DNA of 57,658 nucleotides from Kiritimatiellota bacterium. GTDB lineage: Bacteria; Verrucomicrobiota; Kiritimatiellia; Kiritimatiellales; Tichowtungiaceae. The stretch covers positions 1 through 57,658 of the forward strand of contig JACNKZ010000046.1 of assembly GCA_014381785.1 (NCBI GenBank). The letters run 5' to 3'. A program made the translations under genes and the position numbers. Of the stretch, positions 51,001 through 57,658 are shown piece after piece. The stretch's first letter is position 1, and each line of letters begins with the position of its first letter. Under the pieces are notes generated by a model, which ran no database searches, was not told the origin of the DNA, and saw only the letters and a program-made list of their open reading frames with translations.

Positions 51001-51723
51001 ATCTGCGGCAATCACTCCGTCGCCGATAGAGTCCAGCGTAATCGAAAGCTTCTCCTCGCTCTTTTGAAGGGTGCGCAGGTGAGTTCGTTTCTGCCGTTCA
51101 TACACATGCAGCAAAACGGCCACCAGAACGCCCAGCGCTATCGCCAGAACCATCAAGGCGCCCTGTAATTTCTGAAAATGGCGGAGCTCTTTGCCGATGG
51201 CCTGCTGCAGTGCGAGCCCCACCCGGTTCGCGGCGTCGATCAGCGTCCGGGAAATCATATCAAAGCGCTGATCCGCCTCTGTTCCAATCCCTGACTCCTC
51301 CCGAAAGCTCCAACGTTCCAGCGCACTCGAATCAACCTGTTCTAGAATCTGCAGAACCTGCTCAATTTCGCTCCGCAGCCGGGGGTCGCTTAACGGAATA
51401 AATTCGCCGTGATAATCCTCCCCGCCTTCCATCATGGCCCGGGCGTACCACTTCGCTTGATCCAAATGATCCCGGAACCTGTCCAGATCCGCCGGGTTGC
51501 CATCCGTGACAGCATGTTCAAGCCAGAGATGCGATTCCGCGATGTGATATTTAATCTCCATCGCCGCATCCACCAGCGGCGCTTGATGCGCCGTTATGCG
51601 AATGGTGGAGCTCATCGAAAAGCCCAGAATAACAACCGCCGTCAGCGCAAGGCCCACGACCCAAACTGCGGGGTGCCGCCGTTTCGGAAAAACTCTTTTT
51701 GATGAAGCACTGCCGTTTGTCAT
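48058..51723 (-). CDS. membrane hybrid histidine kinase with five PAS domains
   Basis: A 1221-residue sensor. Two transmembrane helices ([18 protein letters not shown] near 25-42; [19 protein letters not shown] near 190-210) enclose a ~150-residue helical sensor domain. Five PAS domains follow (starting near 240, 365, 490, 615 and 745; e.g. [40 protein letters not shown]). HisKA phospho-His is in [13 protein letters not shown], HATPase with [14 protein letters not shown] and [11 protein letters not shown], and a receiver with [17 protein letters not shown] and NKPYQ. It is first of the signalling block, upstream of the CheB-CheR-PAS gene. Confidence 0.9.
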   Translation of the reverse strand: MTNGSASSKRVFPKRRHPAVWVVGLALTAVVILGFSMSSTIRITAHQAPLVDAAMEIKYHIAESHLWLEHAVTDGNPADLDRFRDHLDQAKWYARAMMEGGEDYHGEFIPLSDPRLRSEIEQVLQILEQVDSSALERWSFREESGIGTEADQRFDMISRTLIDAANRVGLALQQAIGKELRHFQKLQGALMVLAIALGVLVAVLLHVYERQKRTHLRTLQKSEEKLSITLDSIGDGVIAADTEGRVTRLNPVAEKLTGWTFDKAVGHPMDEVFHIVNVESRQTVENPGLRALREGTIVGLANHMVLINRNGTETQIADSASPIYNLDGEIIGVVLVFRDVTALYAKEEAIRKSEKKYRTFFENSTDAMLILEGDRFIDCNAATARMLGYDQKAELLNTHPSKLSPETQPDGQSSFEKAEKIMALAREQGSYCFEWMHLRKDGTEIPIEVSLTAIESEKGAQLHTVWRDLTERKQAEKMAQTIFESAGDGLLVADVETQCFVAANAAICHMLGYSAEELKKLKIGDIHPPQDLDYVQAQVEKQLRQEILLAPDIHMLRKDGSTFFTDVSSTPLELHGRMHLLGVFRDVTERKAAADKIIQQQYFLEKAQELGQIGTWEFDPKQNQLHWTDEACRIFGVPPGTAVNYELFLEIVHPDDREMVDKRWTDALAGLPYDIEHRLLIDGEIKWVRQKADVELDESGAAMYAVGFTQDITGRKLAEEERERLTLAIEQAADIVLITDAEANIQYVNSAFEKVTGYSREEVIGQNPRILQSGEHSGRFYKKMWDTLTDGQPWSGQLINKKKDGTVYTEEATISPVMDGAGKIVNYVAAKRDATHELALEEQLRQAQKMEAVGQMAGGIAHDFNNLLQVISGYVELSEMFLKPDNEFVPAVKEIGKAAERGRGLVCQLLAFSRRQVIQPTDLNLNDVIDPLLFMMRGLIGEHIELDFVACSELGTVHADRGLIEQTLMNLCVNARDAMPDGGRLVIKTENVLIEGDYARTHAWATPGCYAMLTVTDTGCGMDGPTLERVFEPFFTTKEVGKGTGLGLSTVFGIIKQHSGHINTYSEVGKGTNFKIYLPTVERKAAVVSREPREPVVGGTETILIAEDDETVLALAEHLLIAAGYTVLTAIDGKDAIRVFEEHADEIDAVMFDVVMPRLGGKQALDRILELRPGLPHLFASGYSEGAVHTNFVQKRGLHLLNKPYQVDTLLRKIREVLDEK

Positions 51724-51820
51724 AAGGCCCTCGTCACGCTAGCGGCTTTCACTTTAGCATTTTGACAGAAAACCCCCAGAAAAAGGTGAGTCTTTGTGTG
51801 GCTGGCCCGGCGGGTTGTTT

Positions 51821-51866
51821 TTCCAAGGATTGGAAACTTTTGGCCCGTTTTTTCCAAGGGTTGGAA
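51821..51866. repeat. pair of exact TTCCAA-N3-TTGGAA palindromes, 31 bp apart
   Basis: Copies at 51821-51835 (GGA) and 51852-51866 (GGG), between yicC and the kinase gene, with a 16-base gap of unrelated sequence. Confidence 0.92.
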
Positions 51867-51873
51867 AAGGCCG

Positions 51874-52752
51874 CTACTCGACGTTTTGAACCTGTTCGCG
51901 AATGCGCTCGAGCTCGGTTTTGAACGCCACCACCTGTTCGGTGATCTGCAGGTCGTTGGCCTTGGAGCCGATGGTGTTGATCTCGCGGAAAAACTCCTGC
52001 GCCAGAAAGTCGAGCGGACGTCCGGCGGGTTCCGGTGAGCGCATCATTTTGCGGAACTGCTGAATGTGGCTCTTCAGCCGCGTGATCTCCTCCGAGATGT
52101 CGGCCTTTTCGCCGAACAGCGCGATCTCTCTAATGATGCGCTCGTCTTTTTCGATGTTTTCAATTCCGCAGTTTTCCAACCCTTGGAACAATTTTTCCCG
52201 ATGATTGGAAACCACCGCGGGCGCGAGCCTGCTGATTTCCGCGAGCATCGTTTCGAGCGTCTTCAGCCGCTCACGAAAATCGGCCCCCAGCGCTTTGCCT
52301 TCGCGCGCGCGCATCGCATCCAGTTTTTTGAGCGCGGCGGTCAGCGCTTTTTCCAAGGGTTGGGAAAATTCCTCGGCGCTTTTTTCCACCGCCGCGGTCT
52401 GGAACAGATTGGGAACGCGCAAAAGATCCGAAGCACTTAAATTATCCTCGAGTTTCAACTTTTTGGCGGCGGCGCGTAGCTGCTTCACCGCGGCTTCGGC
52501 TTTCTTGAGATCGAGCTGTGCTTCGCCCTGCCCGCTGGCCGCTTCGAGCTGAACCACGCCGGTGATCCGTCCGCGCGAAACCGTCTCTTTGATGATGTTC
52601 TGTGCGTGGGCTTCCATCCCCGCCAGCGCGGTCGGCAGGCGCAGCGACACATCGAGCTGCTTGCGGTTCACACTGCTCAGCTCCACGCTAATCTGCACCC
52701 CGTCCGCCTTCGCGGTCGCCGCTCCGAATCCGGTCATACTTTTAAGCGCCAT
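51874..52752 (-). CDS. yicC: YicC-family endoribonuclease
   Basis: A 292-residue protein with the YicC N-terminus MALKSMTGFGAA, internal RGRITGVVQLE and C-terminal DUF1732 region GRPLDFLAQEFFREINTIGSKA. Members are endoribonucleases linked to RNA turnover and stress. GGAGG precedes the ATG at 52752. An exact palindrome (52174-52188, FQGLEN), a weaker copy 22 bp on (52196-52210) and one with an inserted G (52351-52366) lie in the gene. The usual partner gmk is 9.7 kb downstream on the same strand. Confidence 0.92.
   Translation of the reverse strand: MALKSMTGFGAATAKADGVQISVELSSVNRKQLDVSLRLPTALAGMEAHAQNIIKETVSRGRITGVVQLEAASGQGEAQLDLKKAEAAVKQLRAAAKKLKLEDNLSASDLLRVPNLFQTAAVEKSAEEFSQPLEKALTAALKKLDAMRAREGKALGADFRERLKTLETMLAEISRLAPAVVSNHREKLFQGLENCGIENIEKDERIIREIALFGEKADISEEITRLKSHIQQFRKMMRSPEPAGRPLDFLAQEFFREINTIGSKANDLQITEQVVAFKTELERIREQVQNVE
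52174..52210. repeat. palindrome pair in yicC, 22 bp apart
   Basis: Exact at 52174-52188 (CCC); a copy with two mismatches at 52196-52210. A third with one inserted base is at 52351-52366. Confidence 0.8.
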
Positions 52753-52840
52753 ATAAACCTCCATGGATTACTGGAATATTGGAGTAACTGGATGAATGAA
52801 CTTCTTTCTCCAGCCTCTCCCGCAACACTCCACCACTCCT
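52753..52840. repeat. TGGANTAN-family repeats upstream of yicC
   Basis: GGATTACTGGAATATTGGAG and neighbouring units at 52763-52795, then the complementary type (ACTCCACCACTCCTTTACTC) to about 52850, reaching the 3' end of the esterase gene. The array abuts CCATGGAGG, the yicC Shine-Dalgarno. Confidence 0.7.
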
Positions 52841-53617
52841 TTACTCCAAACCTCCGCATCCCCTCTGGGATGCACTCAACTTCCTCGCCGCCCAAACCAC
52901 GCCCTCTAGCCCGTGCGGAATGTATTCATGCCCGCCGGGCGTTTCTTCATACACGTGCGGACTATGATTAGCCAAAAGAAACTGATGCAACGCGCGGTTT
53001 TCGCGCACGATGCGCTCCTTGTCATTTTCACCGACGGTGATGCGCAGTTTTAAATCATCCCGCAGCAGTGCATTTAGAAAATCATCGGGAAAGGCCGCGC
53101 GCAGCTCGTCGTCGCTCATCAGATCTTCAATGTAGCTTCCATGATGATCGCCCGGCATAAAGCGCAGCGACGCGCAGTGAATGGCACCCACCGAGAACAG
53201 TTCGGGGTAGCGGCACAACAAATTGATCGCGCCCATCCCACCCATACTATGCCCGCTAATTCCTTGTTTTCCAGACATTGGAAACTTTTCTTCCAACCAT
53301 TGGAAAAGTTCGGTGACGATGTGCGACTGGTACTGAGAGTTTTTGATGCGCGGGCTGTCGATGTACCACCCGCGCCCGCCGTTCGCGCGCACAATGGCGA
53401 CGCCGGTTTCGTCCGCGATGCTTTGCAGTTTGCGGAAGGGTTGCTTTTCAAAATAGGCGCGGTCGGTCGGTGCGGGGTCGTACGGTCCCTCATCGCTGAG
53501 CAGTCCGTGCAGGTCGTAGAGCACCGGAAACGGCCCGCCCCCGTCCGGCAAAACCACGGCGAAGGGAACGGATGCCTGAAGACAGGTGCTGTTCAACGTT
53601 TCGACCGTTGCACTCAT
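52841..53617 (-). CDS. alpha/beta-hydrolase esterase (esterase D/tributyrin esterase type)
   Basis: A 258-residue hydrolase. The nucleophile elbow [13 protein letters not shown] holds Ser; [15 protein letters not shown] is the oxyanion region; the acid and base are likely in [11 protein letters not shown] and [12 protein letters not shown]. No signal peptide. It overlaps the trpB stop by four bases (ATGA), so it is made with TrpB. Palindromes at 53270-53284 (one mismatch) and 53292-53306 (exact, FQWLEE) are 22 bp apart inside the gene. Substrate unknown. Confidence 0.82.
   Translation of the reverse strand: MSATVETLNSTCLQASVPFAVVLPDGGGPFPVLYDLHGLLSDEGPYDPAPTDRAYFEKQPFRKLQSIADETGVAIVRANGGRGWYIDSPRIKNSQYQSHIVTELFQWLEEKFPMSGKQGISGHSMGGMGAINLLCRYPELFSVGAIHCASLRFMPGDHHGSYIEDLMSDDELRAAFPDDFLNALLRDDLKLRITVGENDKERIVRENRALHQFLLANHSPHVYEETPGGHEYIPHGLEGVVWAARKLSASQRGCGGLE
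53270..53306. repeat. palindrome pair in the esterase gene, 22 bp apart
   Basis: One-mismatch copy 53270-53284 and exact copy 53292-53306 (CCA), separated by seven bases. Confidence 0.88.
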
Positions 53618-55092
53618 GGGTCGTGTGCTTCGATTTCCTCTTCGGAGCGGACTTTCTTTTCGATGCGCTTCAGCTCGCGCGCCCAGAACGCATCATCCAT
53701 CTGAACATCGCCGTATTCCTGAACCTCTTCGTAGACCCGGTCGCAGTGCGCCGTTTCCGCATTCAGCCGGCAGACGGCGAAGTGCAAGGTCAACGGATCG
53801 TTTCCGTGCTCATGAACAGCAATTTCATGATGCAGCCCAAGGCAGATAAATTCGCCGGTGCGCAGCATGTTGTCGCTTGGCGAGTCAGTCAGTGCGGCGC
53901 GTTTATTCTTCCACTCGGCGATCTGCTGCACGTCTTTGTCTCCGCGGCCGGAGACGTTGATGATGAGCAGGTCGTCTTTGGAAAATTCCTGCGTGTTGTT
54001 CACCACCCACGCGACGGCGTGCGAGCTTTCGAGCGCGGGCAAAATGCCTTCCCACTGCGCGAGTTTGTCGAAGCCGTCGAAGACCGCGGCGGTGTCGTCC
54101 ACCCAGGTGTACTCCGCGCGCTGGAGGTCGTGGAGTAGCGCGTGCTCGGGGCCGACGGTGGCGTAGTCGAGTCCCGCGCTGATGGAGTGCGTCAGCTGAA
54201 TCTGTCCGTCGTCGTCCTGCAGCACATAGCTCTGGGTTCCCTGAAGGATGCCGACTTTGCCGCCGGCAAACCGCGCGGCGTGCTGCCCGCTTTCCACTCC
54301 GAGGCCGCCGGCCTCAACGCCGATCATGCGGACACCGTCATCTTTAATAAAGGGATGGAACAGCCCGATGGAATTGCTGCCGCCGCCGACGCAGGCGACG
54401 AGCGCGGTCGGCAGACGGCCTTCCGCTTTCAAAATCTGTTTGCGCGCCTCTTTGCCGATGACGCTCTGGAAGTCGCGCACCATCATCGGGTACGGATGGG
54501 AGCCGAGCGCGGAGCCGAGGATGTAGTGGGTGTTCCGAACATTGGAAACCCAGTCGCGCATCGCTTCGTTGACGGCTTCTTTGAGCGTCTGCTGTCCGGC
54601 GGTTACGGAAACCACTTTGGCGCCGAGGCTTTCCATGCGGAAGACATTGAGCGCCTGGCGCTCCATGTCGACCTTGCCCATATAGACGATGCATTCCATG
54701 CCGAACATGGCGGCGACGGTGGCGGTGGCGACGCCGTGCTGCCCCGCGCCGGTTTCGGCAATGATGCGCGTTTTGCCCATGCGTTTGGCGAGCAGGATCT
54801 GGCCCATGGAGTTGTTGATCTTGTGCGCGCCGGTGTGGCAGAGGTCTTCGCGCTTCAAATAGATTTTGGGGCCGCCGAGCTCGCGGGTCATGCGTTCGGC
54901 AAAATAAAGGGGCGTCGGGCGGCCGACGTATTCGCGCAGGTAATAATCGAGTTCTTTTTTGAACTCCGGATCTTTGCGCGCCGCTTTATAAACTTGCGTC
55001 AGTTCGTTGAGCGGTTGCATGAGGGTTTCGGGCACAAACATTCCGCCGTACGGTCCGAAGTGTCCCTGTCTATCTGGTTGAGTCGGTTTCAT
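53614..55092 (-). CDS. trpB: tryptophan synthase beta chain with C-terminal extension
   Basis: A 492-residue PLP enzyme making tryptophan from indole and serine. The PLP lysine is in [14 protein letters not shown], the phosphate loop in [10 protein letters not shown], and [13 protein letters not shown] and [10 protein letters not shown] are typical. TrpB normally ends near residue 395 just after this last motif; here about 98 residues follow (from [14 protein letters not shown] to the end) that I do not recognise. The ATG at 55092 fits the family start. A one-mismatch palindrome is at 54533-54547. No trpA is adjacent; the coupled gene is the esterase. Confidence 0.93.
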   Translation of the reverse strand: MKPTQPDRQGHFGPYGGMFVPETLMQPLNELTQVYKAARKDPEFKKELDYYLREYVGRPTPLYFAERMTRELGGPKIYLKREDLCHTGAHKINNSMGQILLAKRMGKTRIIAETGAGQHGVATATVAAMFGMECIVYMGKVDMERQALNVFRMESLGAKVVSVTAGQQTLKEAVNEAMRDWVSNVRNTHYILGSALGSHPYPMMVRDFQSVIGKEARKQILKAEGRLPTALVACVGGGSNSIGLFHPFIKDDGVRMIGVEAGGLGVESGQHAARFAGGKVGILQGTQSYVLQDDDGQIQLTHSISAGLDYATVGPEHALLHDLQRAEYTWVDDTAAVFDGFDKLAQWEGILPALESSHAVAWVVNNTQEFSKDDLLIINVSGRGDKDVQQIAEWKNKRAALTDSPSDNMLRTGEFICLGLHHEIAVHEHGNDPLTLHFAVCRLNAETAHCDRVYEEVQEYGDVQMDDAFWARELKRIEKKVRSEEEIEAHDP

Positions 55093-55166
55093 AACGCCTG
55101 AAGATAGGCGATCCCGCCGCCCTTTTCCACTAAAAGGAGCGAGGAAAGAGTTCAAAAAACCTCCGC

Positions 55167-57092
55167 TTACTCCGGGCCCACTTTCGCACTCCGCAGCATG
55201 TCGTGAACTTTATAAAGGAGCTCTTTGAACTGATACGGCTTGTTCAGGTAATTAACGGTGTCGCTTAACCGTTTTCTGCTCTCGTCGCTGAGGGCAAATC
55301 CGCTCGCTAGAAGTACGGAAATGTTCGATCCGCTTTCCCGCAACTGATCCAAACATTCCAAGCCGCCCATGACCGGCATATTCAGGTCCAGAACGATTAA
55401 ATCAATCTCTTCGGCCGCAACCATATTCAAGGCCTCCTGCCCATTGACTGCCGCCAGAACACGGTAGCCGGCGCGAAGTAGAATGTTTTTTGCGATATTT
55501 CTTATGTCCGCCTCATCATCCACCAGCAAGATGGTTTCATCTCCCCCGACCAACATGCTCTCTATCGAATCGTCCGGTTCCAAAATCTGCCCTTCCTTTT
55601 CGATGGCGGGCAGGTACACCTTCACCGTGGTCCCGACCCCTTCCTCGCTGTAAATCAGGGTGTGCCCGTTATGCTTCTGTACAATCCCGTACACCATCGT
55701 CAGACCGAGGCCTGATCCCTCTTCGGAATCGCGGGTTGTGAAAAACGGCTCGAAGATCCGCTCCCGAATATCCTCGTTTATACCGCAGCCGGTATCTGTA
55801 ACGGATAGCATGACGTAGGGTCCTGCAGTCATGTTCGGTCGGATTCTGCAATAGGCTTCATCGAGCTCTATATTCCGGGTCTCAAAATAGAGCTTCCCTC
55901 CCTGCGGCATCGCGTGTTTGGCATTAACGGCCAAATTCATAAGGACCTGTTCGATCTGAGCGACATCTGCATTCACCCATTGGATCCGGGGTGCCAGATC
56001 CCTTTCGATCGCGATCATTTTCGGGAAGGTGCGCTCCAACAGGCTGGCGACCTCCTCAACCGCCTGGTTCAGCTTGGCCGGAATCGGCGAACTCTCCACA
56101 TTGCGGCTGACCGCCATCAGCTGCTTCGTAATCTCTTTGCCCCGGGCCGCCGCCTTGTAGATCCCGTCCAGATTTCTAAAGAGGTGTTCTTCCGGAGCCG
56201 TCTCTTCCAGGCCCATCTCGGCATAGCCAATGATGATCTGCAGCAGATTGTTAAAGTCGTGCGCCAGGCCGCCGGACAGCGTGCCAATAGCATCCATTTT
56301 CTGTGCGCAGCGCAGCTCATTGTCCATCTGTTTGCGCTCCGTAATATCTTTTGCCAGACAGACCGCCTGAGCTGGGTTTTCCCCGGAATCGAATATGGGA
56401 ATCACCGAGACCAGAAACGTTCCATCAAAGCAGGCCGCCGGCCACTCCATCGTGATTTTCTCACCGCGTCGAAGCGCCGCCTTTATCGGGCAGGTTGCGC
56501 ACTCGGTTTCGCTGCTGCAAAAAACGTCTGCACAGTTTTTGCCCCGTATGGAGCGGGAGCCGGTCTTGGTTGCGGCAATCGCCGCATGATTCGCCTGAAC
56601 GATGTTCATGTCCGCATCGTAGACAATCACCAGTTCGTCCAGCGCATTAAAGGTTCGCTCCCATTCCTGCCGGGCCAGCTCGATCTGCCGGGATGCCTCC
56701 GCAAAGCGAAGCATGTTTTTCAGGCGGTAGGACTCGACCGTCCAGTTAACCGGTTTGGTGGTAAACTCAGAGGCTCCGGCCATGTACGCTTCGTTGATGG
56801 ATTCCTCATCCTCCAGGGCCGTCATCATCAGAATCGGAAGGCTTTCATTGCCGGGAATTTTCCGAATGGCACGGCAGACTTCGTAGCCGTCAATTTCCGG
56901 CATCAACACGTCCAGCATCACGGCATCGGGCTGCGTGGCGAAAATCCGCTCGATGGCCTCGCGCCCGTTGCCCGCCTCTTCCACATCAAAGCCAAGCGGC
57001 TCCAGACACTCGCGCGCCAGCATACGAACTGTGACGTCATCATCGGCCACAACAATTCGCGGTTTGTTCCGTTGCCCTGTTTGCGTATTCAT
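55167..57092 (-). CDS. hybrid kinase: receiver-PAS-histidine kinase-receiver
   Basis: A 641-residue soluble protein. N-terminal receiver ([10 protein letters not shown], phospho-Asp in [13 protein letters not shown]); PAS domain near 140-260 with four cysteines in [15 protein letters not shown]; HisKA with [19 protein letters not shown]; HATPase ([33 protein letters not shown]); and a second receiver ([26 protein letters not shown]). The ATG at 57092 gives a normal receiver start; the frame continues further up in the wrong frame of the Hpt gene. The Hpt domain 17 bases upstream is the probable phosphotransfer partner. Confidence 0.88.
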   Translation of the reverse strand: MNTQTGQRNKPRIVVADDDVTVRMLARECLEPLGFDVEEAGNGREAIERIFATQPDAVMLDVLMPEIDGYEVCRAIRKIPGNESLPILMMTALEDEESINEAYMAGASEFTTKPVNWTVESYRLKNMLRFAEASRQIELARQEWERTFNALDELVIVYDADMNIVQANHAAIAATKTGSRSIRGKNCADVFCSSETECATCPIKAALRRGEKITMEWPAACFDGTFLVSVIPIFDSGENPAQAVCLAKDITERKQMDNELRCAQKMDAIGTLSGGLAHDFNNLLQIIIGYAEMGLEETAPEEHLFRNLDGIYKAAARGKEITKQLMAVSRNVESSPIPAKLNQAVEEVASLLERTFPKMIAIERDLAPRIQWVNADVAQIEQVLMNLAVNAKHAMPQGGKLYFETRNIELDEAYCRIRPNMTAGPYVMLSVTDTGCGINEDIRERIFEPFFTTRDSEEGSGLGLTMVYGIVQKHNGHTLIYSEEGVGTTVKVYLPAIEKEGQILEPDDSIESMLVGGDETILLVDDEADIRNIAKNILLRAGYRVLAAVNGQEALNMVAAEEIDLIVLDLNMPVMGGLECLDQLRESGSNISVLLASGFALSDESRKRLSDTVNYLNKPYQFKELLYKVHDMLRSAKVGPE

Positions 57093-57109
57093 TCTGTCCC
57101 CTATCTCTA

Positions 57110-57514
57110 TTACATACCGTTTGAAAAGTAATCCTGAATGCGAAGAATTTCCATGTGCAAATTTTGGATTCCTTTGATGGCCTTTGCCAGGCGGCCCGCG
57201 CGGGCATGTCCTTCGATCCCCGCAGCCGCCTTGCTCAACCGCAACATAGACAGATTGGCGGCCGACCCCTTGATGCGGTGCGACGCGGTCGCAATGCCGG
57301 TAATGTCTTCCGCGGAAACCGCCCCGCCAAGGGTCTCCAGGTCCTCCACCACTTGGTCCATGAATTTTACGACCAGCTTGTTGACCAATTCTTCTTTGCC
57401 CATGCACCGCGCCAGCAGGCCTGCGCGATCGAATAGCGGCGGGACAGCCGCGTCGGCATCCCCCCCCTGTTCACCCGCCGATGCGGGCTGTCCGGGGCGG
57501 GGGGGTATTGGCAT
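57110..57514 (-). CDS. Hpt (histidine phosphotransfer) domain, N-terminus uncertain
   Basis: The last ~100 residues form an Hpt four-helix domain: LLARCMGKEELVNKLVVKF, ASHRIKGSAANL with the phospho-His, and a final helix. The N-terminal ~25 residues are proline/glycine-rich and come from a G/C-homopolymer region at the contig edge that may contain errors. This may be the 3' end of a larger hybrid kinase whose frame is lost. Hpt relays phosphate between receivers such as those of the next gene. Confidence 0.72.
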   Translation of the reverse strand: MPIPPRPGQPASAGEQGGDADAAVPPLFDRAGLLARCMGKEELVNKLVVKFMDQVVEDLETLGGAVSAEDITGIATASHRIKGSAANLSMLRLSKAAAGIEGHARAGRLAKAIKGIQNLHMEILRIQDYFSNGM

Positions 57515-57658
57515 CCATTTCCGCCGCGGGGGTTCCCGCGGTTTAATCTGGATCGGCCTGGGTTGGGGAACGGCCCTACACGCAGCAAGACAACGAAACC
57601 CGGGTCCCCCCCTGGCCCGGGGGGGTAGGGGGACAAAGGGGGGGTGCTGGTCCCTCGG
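57515..57658. other. G/C-homopolymer contig end, likely error-rich
   Basis: Runs of six to eight identical G or C (for example near 57500, 57607, 57616 and 57640) replace normal coding texture. No reading frame here resembles the kinase proteins expected upstream of an Hpt domain. Probably low-coverage or chimeric sequence. Confidence 0.55.

Noticed and set aside
57367-57636. 89-codon frame at the right end
   Set aside because: Pro/Gly/Arg-rich translation of homopolymer sequence; out of frame with the Hpt domain.

Overview
The window looks like one complete 57.7 kb contig. It starts inside a tRNA-Leu gene and ends in G/C homopolymer-rich sequence of doubtful quality. The organism is a Gram-negative bacterium, shown by lipid A acyltransferase (LpxL/HtrB type), apolipoprotein N-acyltransferase and several lipobox proteins. 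I place it, by inference, in the PVC group, most likely Kiritimatiellota/Verrucomicrobiota. The grounds are the lysine/alanine-rich histone-like protein, the folP-cdaA-cdaR cluster, the plant-type UDP-sugar pyrophosphorylase and the very repeat-rich intergenic DNA. No rRNA operon, CRISPR array, prophage or complete transposase was seen.

Layout. 0-7 kb: tRNA-Leu, UDP-sugar pyrophosphorylase, Fic protein, a 171-bp tandem repeat, a nucleotidyltransferase, a HAD-UbiA fusion and a lipoprotein. 7-9.4 kb: trmJ, then tRNA-Met(CAT), whose 3' end is duplicated downstream, then a small restriction-like cassette (XRE regulator plus SRA-HNH endonuclease). 9.4-19 kb: core metabolism and repair (phosphohexomutase, YchF, thioredoxin, HD phosphohydrolase, class II aldolase, MutL). 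19-25 kb: an S8 protease, a secreted unknown, and the folP-cdaA-cdaR-TPR operon that makes and controls c-di-AMP. 25-30 kb: a heterodimeric ABC exporter followed by a binding-protein-like gene without a signal peptide. 30-42 kb: dnaE, lpxL, a TauE permease, tRNA-Asp, trpC, nrdR-unknown and lnt-prfB, the histone-like gene and gmk. 42-52 kb: a block of hybrid histidine kinases and a CheB-CheR-PAS protein lying between gmk and yicC, which are neighbours in many other bacteria. 52-57.6 kb: yicC, an esterase, a C-terminally extended trpB, a REC-PAS-kinase-REC protein and an Hpt domain.

The most striking feature is not a gene. The 15-bp palindrome TTCCAA-N3-TTGGAA occurs 20 times exactly (about 0.003 expected by chance), plus about ten one-change copies, in intergenic DNA and inside unrelated genes. 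Where copies lie close together, their start-to-start distances are 22, 31-32 or 42 bp, i.e. 2, 3 or 4 turns of the helix, although the spacer sequences are unrelated. This points to a protein binding repeatedly on one face of the DNA. Several other short repeat families fill the gaps and in places extend into coding sequence (mutL linker, phosphohexomutase, the dnaE stop codon). A second notable event is a tandem duplication that fused the first 18 codons of gmk to a copied kinase receiver domain, making a new intact reading frame.
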